From Deltaproteobacteria bacterium (GTDB taxonomy: Bacteria; Myxococcota_A; Polyangia; HGW-17; SLPX01): DNA of 6,650 nucleotides. Positions 5,997-6,650 of the stretch are shown here, one piece after another (the first letter of the stretch is position 1; each line of letters begins with the position of its first letter). The DNA lies in NCBI GenBank assembly GCA_011390535.1, contig JAABSF010000147.1, forward strand, positions 1-6,650, in the 5' to 3' direction. The notes under the pieces are model-generated. The model was given only the letters and a program-made list of their open reading frames with translations, searched no databases and was not told the origin of the DNA. Both the position numbers and the translations under genes were made by a program.

Positions 5997-6650
5997 ATGG
6001 CTGCCAAAAAAACTAAAAACAACGATAACACCGATGGTCGAAAGAAATCCATCGATTTAACGATAACTGCCATAGAAAAGCAGTTCGGCAAGGGCTCAAT
6101 CATGAGATTGGGTAAAGACAGCGTCGCCTATCCCAGGGGGGCGGTCATCCCTTCCGGTGCGCTCTCTTTGGATATTGCTTTGGGAATCGGGGGGTTTCCT
6201 CGCGGCAGGATAGTGGAGATTTATGGGCCTGAGAGTTCCGGAAAGACCACCTTGGCGCTGCACGCAGTGGCTGAGGCCCAAAAGCTTGGTGGAATAGCGG
6301 CGTTCATAGATGCAGAGCATGCGCTCGACACCGGGTATGCAGGCAAATTGGGGGTGAATGCCGATGAGTTGCTCGTTTCACAGCCGGATTATGGTGAACA
6401 AGCGCTGGAGATAGCTGATATGTTGGTTCGCTCAGGCGCAGTGGACATAATAGTAGTGGATTCCGTGGCGGCGCTGACACCGAAAGCCGAGCTGGAAGGA
6501 GAGATGGGAGACACTCATGTGGGGCTGCAGGCGAGGCTGATGTCCCAGGCTCTCAGAAAATTGACCGGGAGTATTTCAAAATCCAAGACCCTGTTGATAT
6601 TCATAAACCAAATCCGGATGAAGATTGGTGTCATGTTTGGAAACCCGGAG
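5997..6650 (+). CDS. recA: Recombinase RecA, cut by the right window edge
   Basis: ATP-dependent strand-exchange protein that forms filaments on single-stranded DNA, drives recombinational repair and, in most bacteria, triggers LexA self-cleavage. The first 218 residues are visible of a usual 340-360. Seen are the N-terminal helix region IEKQFGKGSIMRLG at 26-39, Walker A GPESSGKT at 77-84, DAEHALD with catalytic E107 (E96 in E. coli), Walker B IIVVD at 151-155, VAALTPKAELEGEMGD at 157-172 and FINQIRMKIGVMFGNPE at 202-218 with the allosteric Q205 (Q194 in E. coli). All sit at a constant offset of 11 from the E. coli protein, because of a Lys/Asn-rich N-terminal stretch. Loop L2 is just reached at the edge. 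The gene is separated from thpR by 79 nt without a recognisable LexA box or clear promoter. Identification is certain. Confidence 0.98.
   Translation, partial: MAAKKTKNNDNTDGRKKSIDLTITAIEKQFGKGSIMRLGKDSVAYPRGAVIPSGALSLDIALGIGGFPRGRIVEIYGPESSGKTTLALHAVAEAQKLGGIAAFIDAEHALDTGYAGKLGVNADELLVSQPDYGEQALEIADMLVRSGAVDIIVVDSVAALTPKAELEGEMGDTHVGLQARLMSQALRKLTGSISKSKTLLIFINQIRMKIGVMFGNPE

Noticed and set aside
6342..6396. RecA substitutions DTGY for DPxY and QPDYGEQ for QPDTGEQ
   Set aside because: These positions vary among RecA proteins and all catalytic residues are intact, so this is ordinary lineage variation.
1..6650. Mobile elements, CRISPR arrays, tRNA or rRNA genes, toxin-antitoxin or defence genes
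   Set aside because: No terminal repeats, transposase, integrase, spaced repeats or RNA-gene signatures were seen; nearly all sequence is accounted for by housekeeping-type genes.

Overview
The window carries a gene-dense, ordinary-looking bacterial chromosome segment. All supported genes lie on the + strand, and by eye base composition and codon use look uniform (G+C near one half), so I see no sign of recent transfer. Products in order are an M3-type metallopeptidase, orotidine-5'-phosphate decarboxylase (PyrF), an enlarged imidazolonepropionase (HutI), a CinA/PncC-type amidase, the RNA 2',3'-cyclic phosphodiesterase ThpR, and the first 218 codons of RecA. The cinA-thpR-recA order and the protein styles suggest a Gram-negative bacterium, perhaps of the Desulfobacterota (former Deltaproteobacteria) or a relative. 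This placement is tentative and rests on recalled resemblance only.

Region by region: 1-1965 is the M3 peptidase, whose frame is still open at the left window edge and which ends in an odd basic, Pro/Gly-rich tail. PyrF starts 10 nt after its stop, so the two are probably co-transcribed. A 131-nt spacer (2747-2877) follows; it holds an 11-bp tandem repeat and a candidate 35-codon ORF whose stop overlaps the hutI start (TAATG). HutI (2878-4458) overlaps the cinA-type gene by one base, which is followed after 5 nt by thpR. These three are tightly packed and probably translationally coupled. A 79-nt spacer (5918-5996) with an imperfect hairpin precedes recA, which runs off the right edge.

Functionally the genes are a mixture: peptide turnover, UMP synthesis, histidine degradation, pyridine-nucleotide salvage (NMN deamidation), RNA end processing and recombinational repair. 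They do not form one pathway, and no hut partner is visible. The most unusual points are two domain architectures: HutI carries about 105 extra N-terminal residues with a DUF971-like pattern, and the CinA homologue lacks the N-terminal molybdopterin-binding-like domain but seems to keep the middle KH-like domain. I found no mobile element, RNA gene, CRISPR array or defence system, and I do not see a clear undescribed multi-gene system here.
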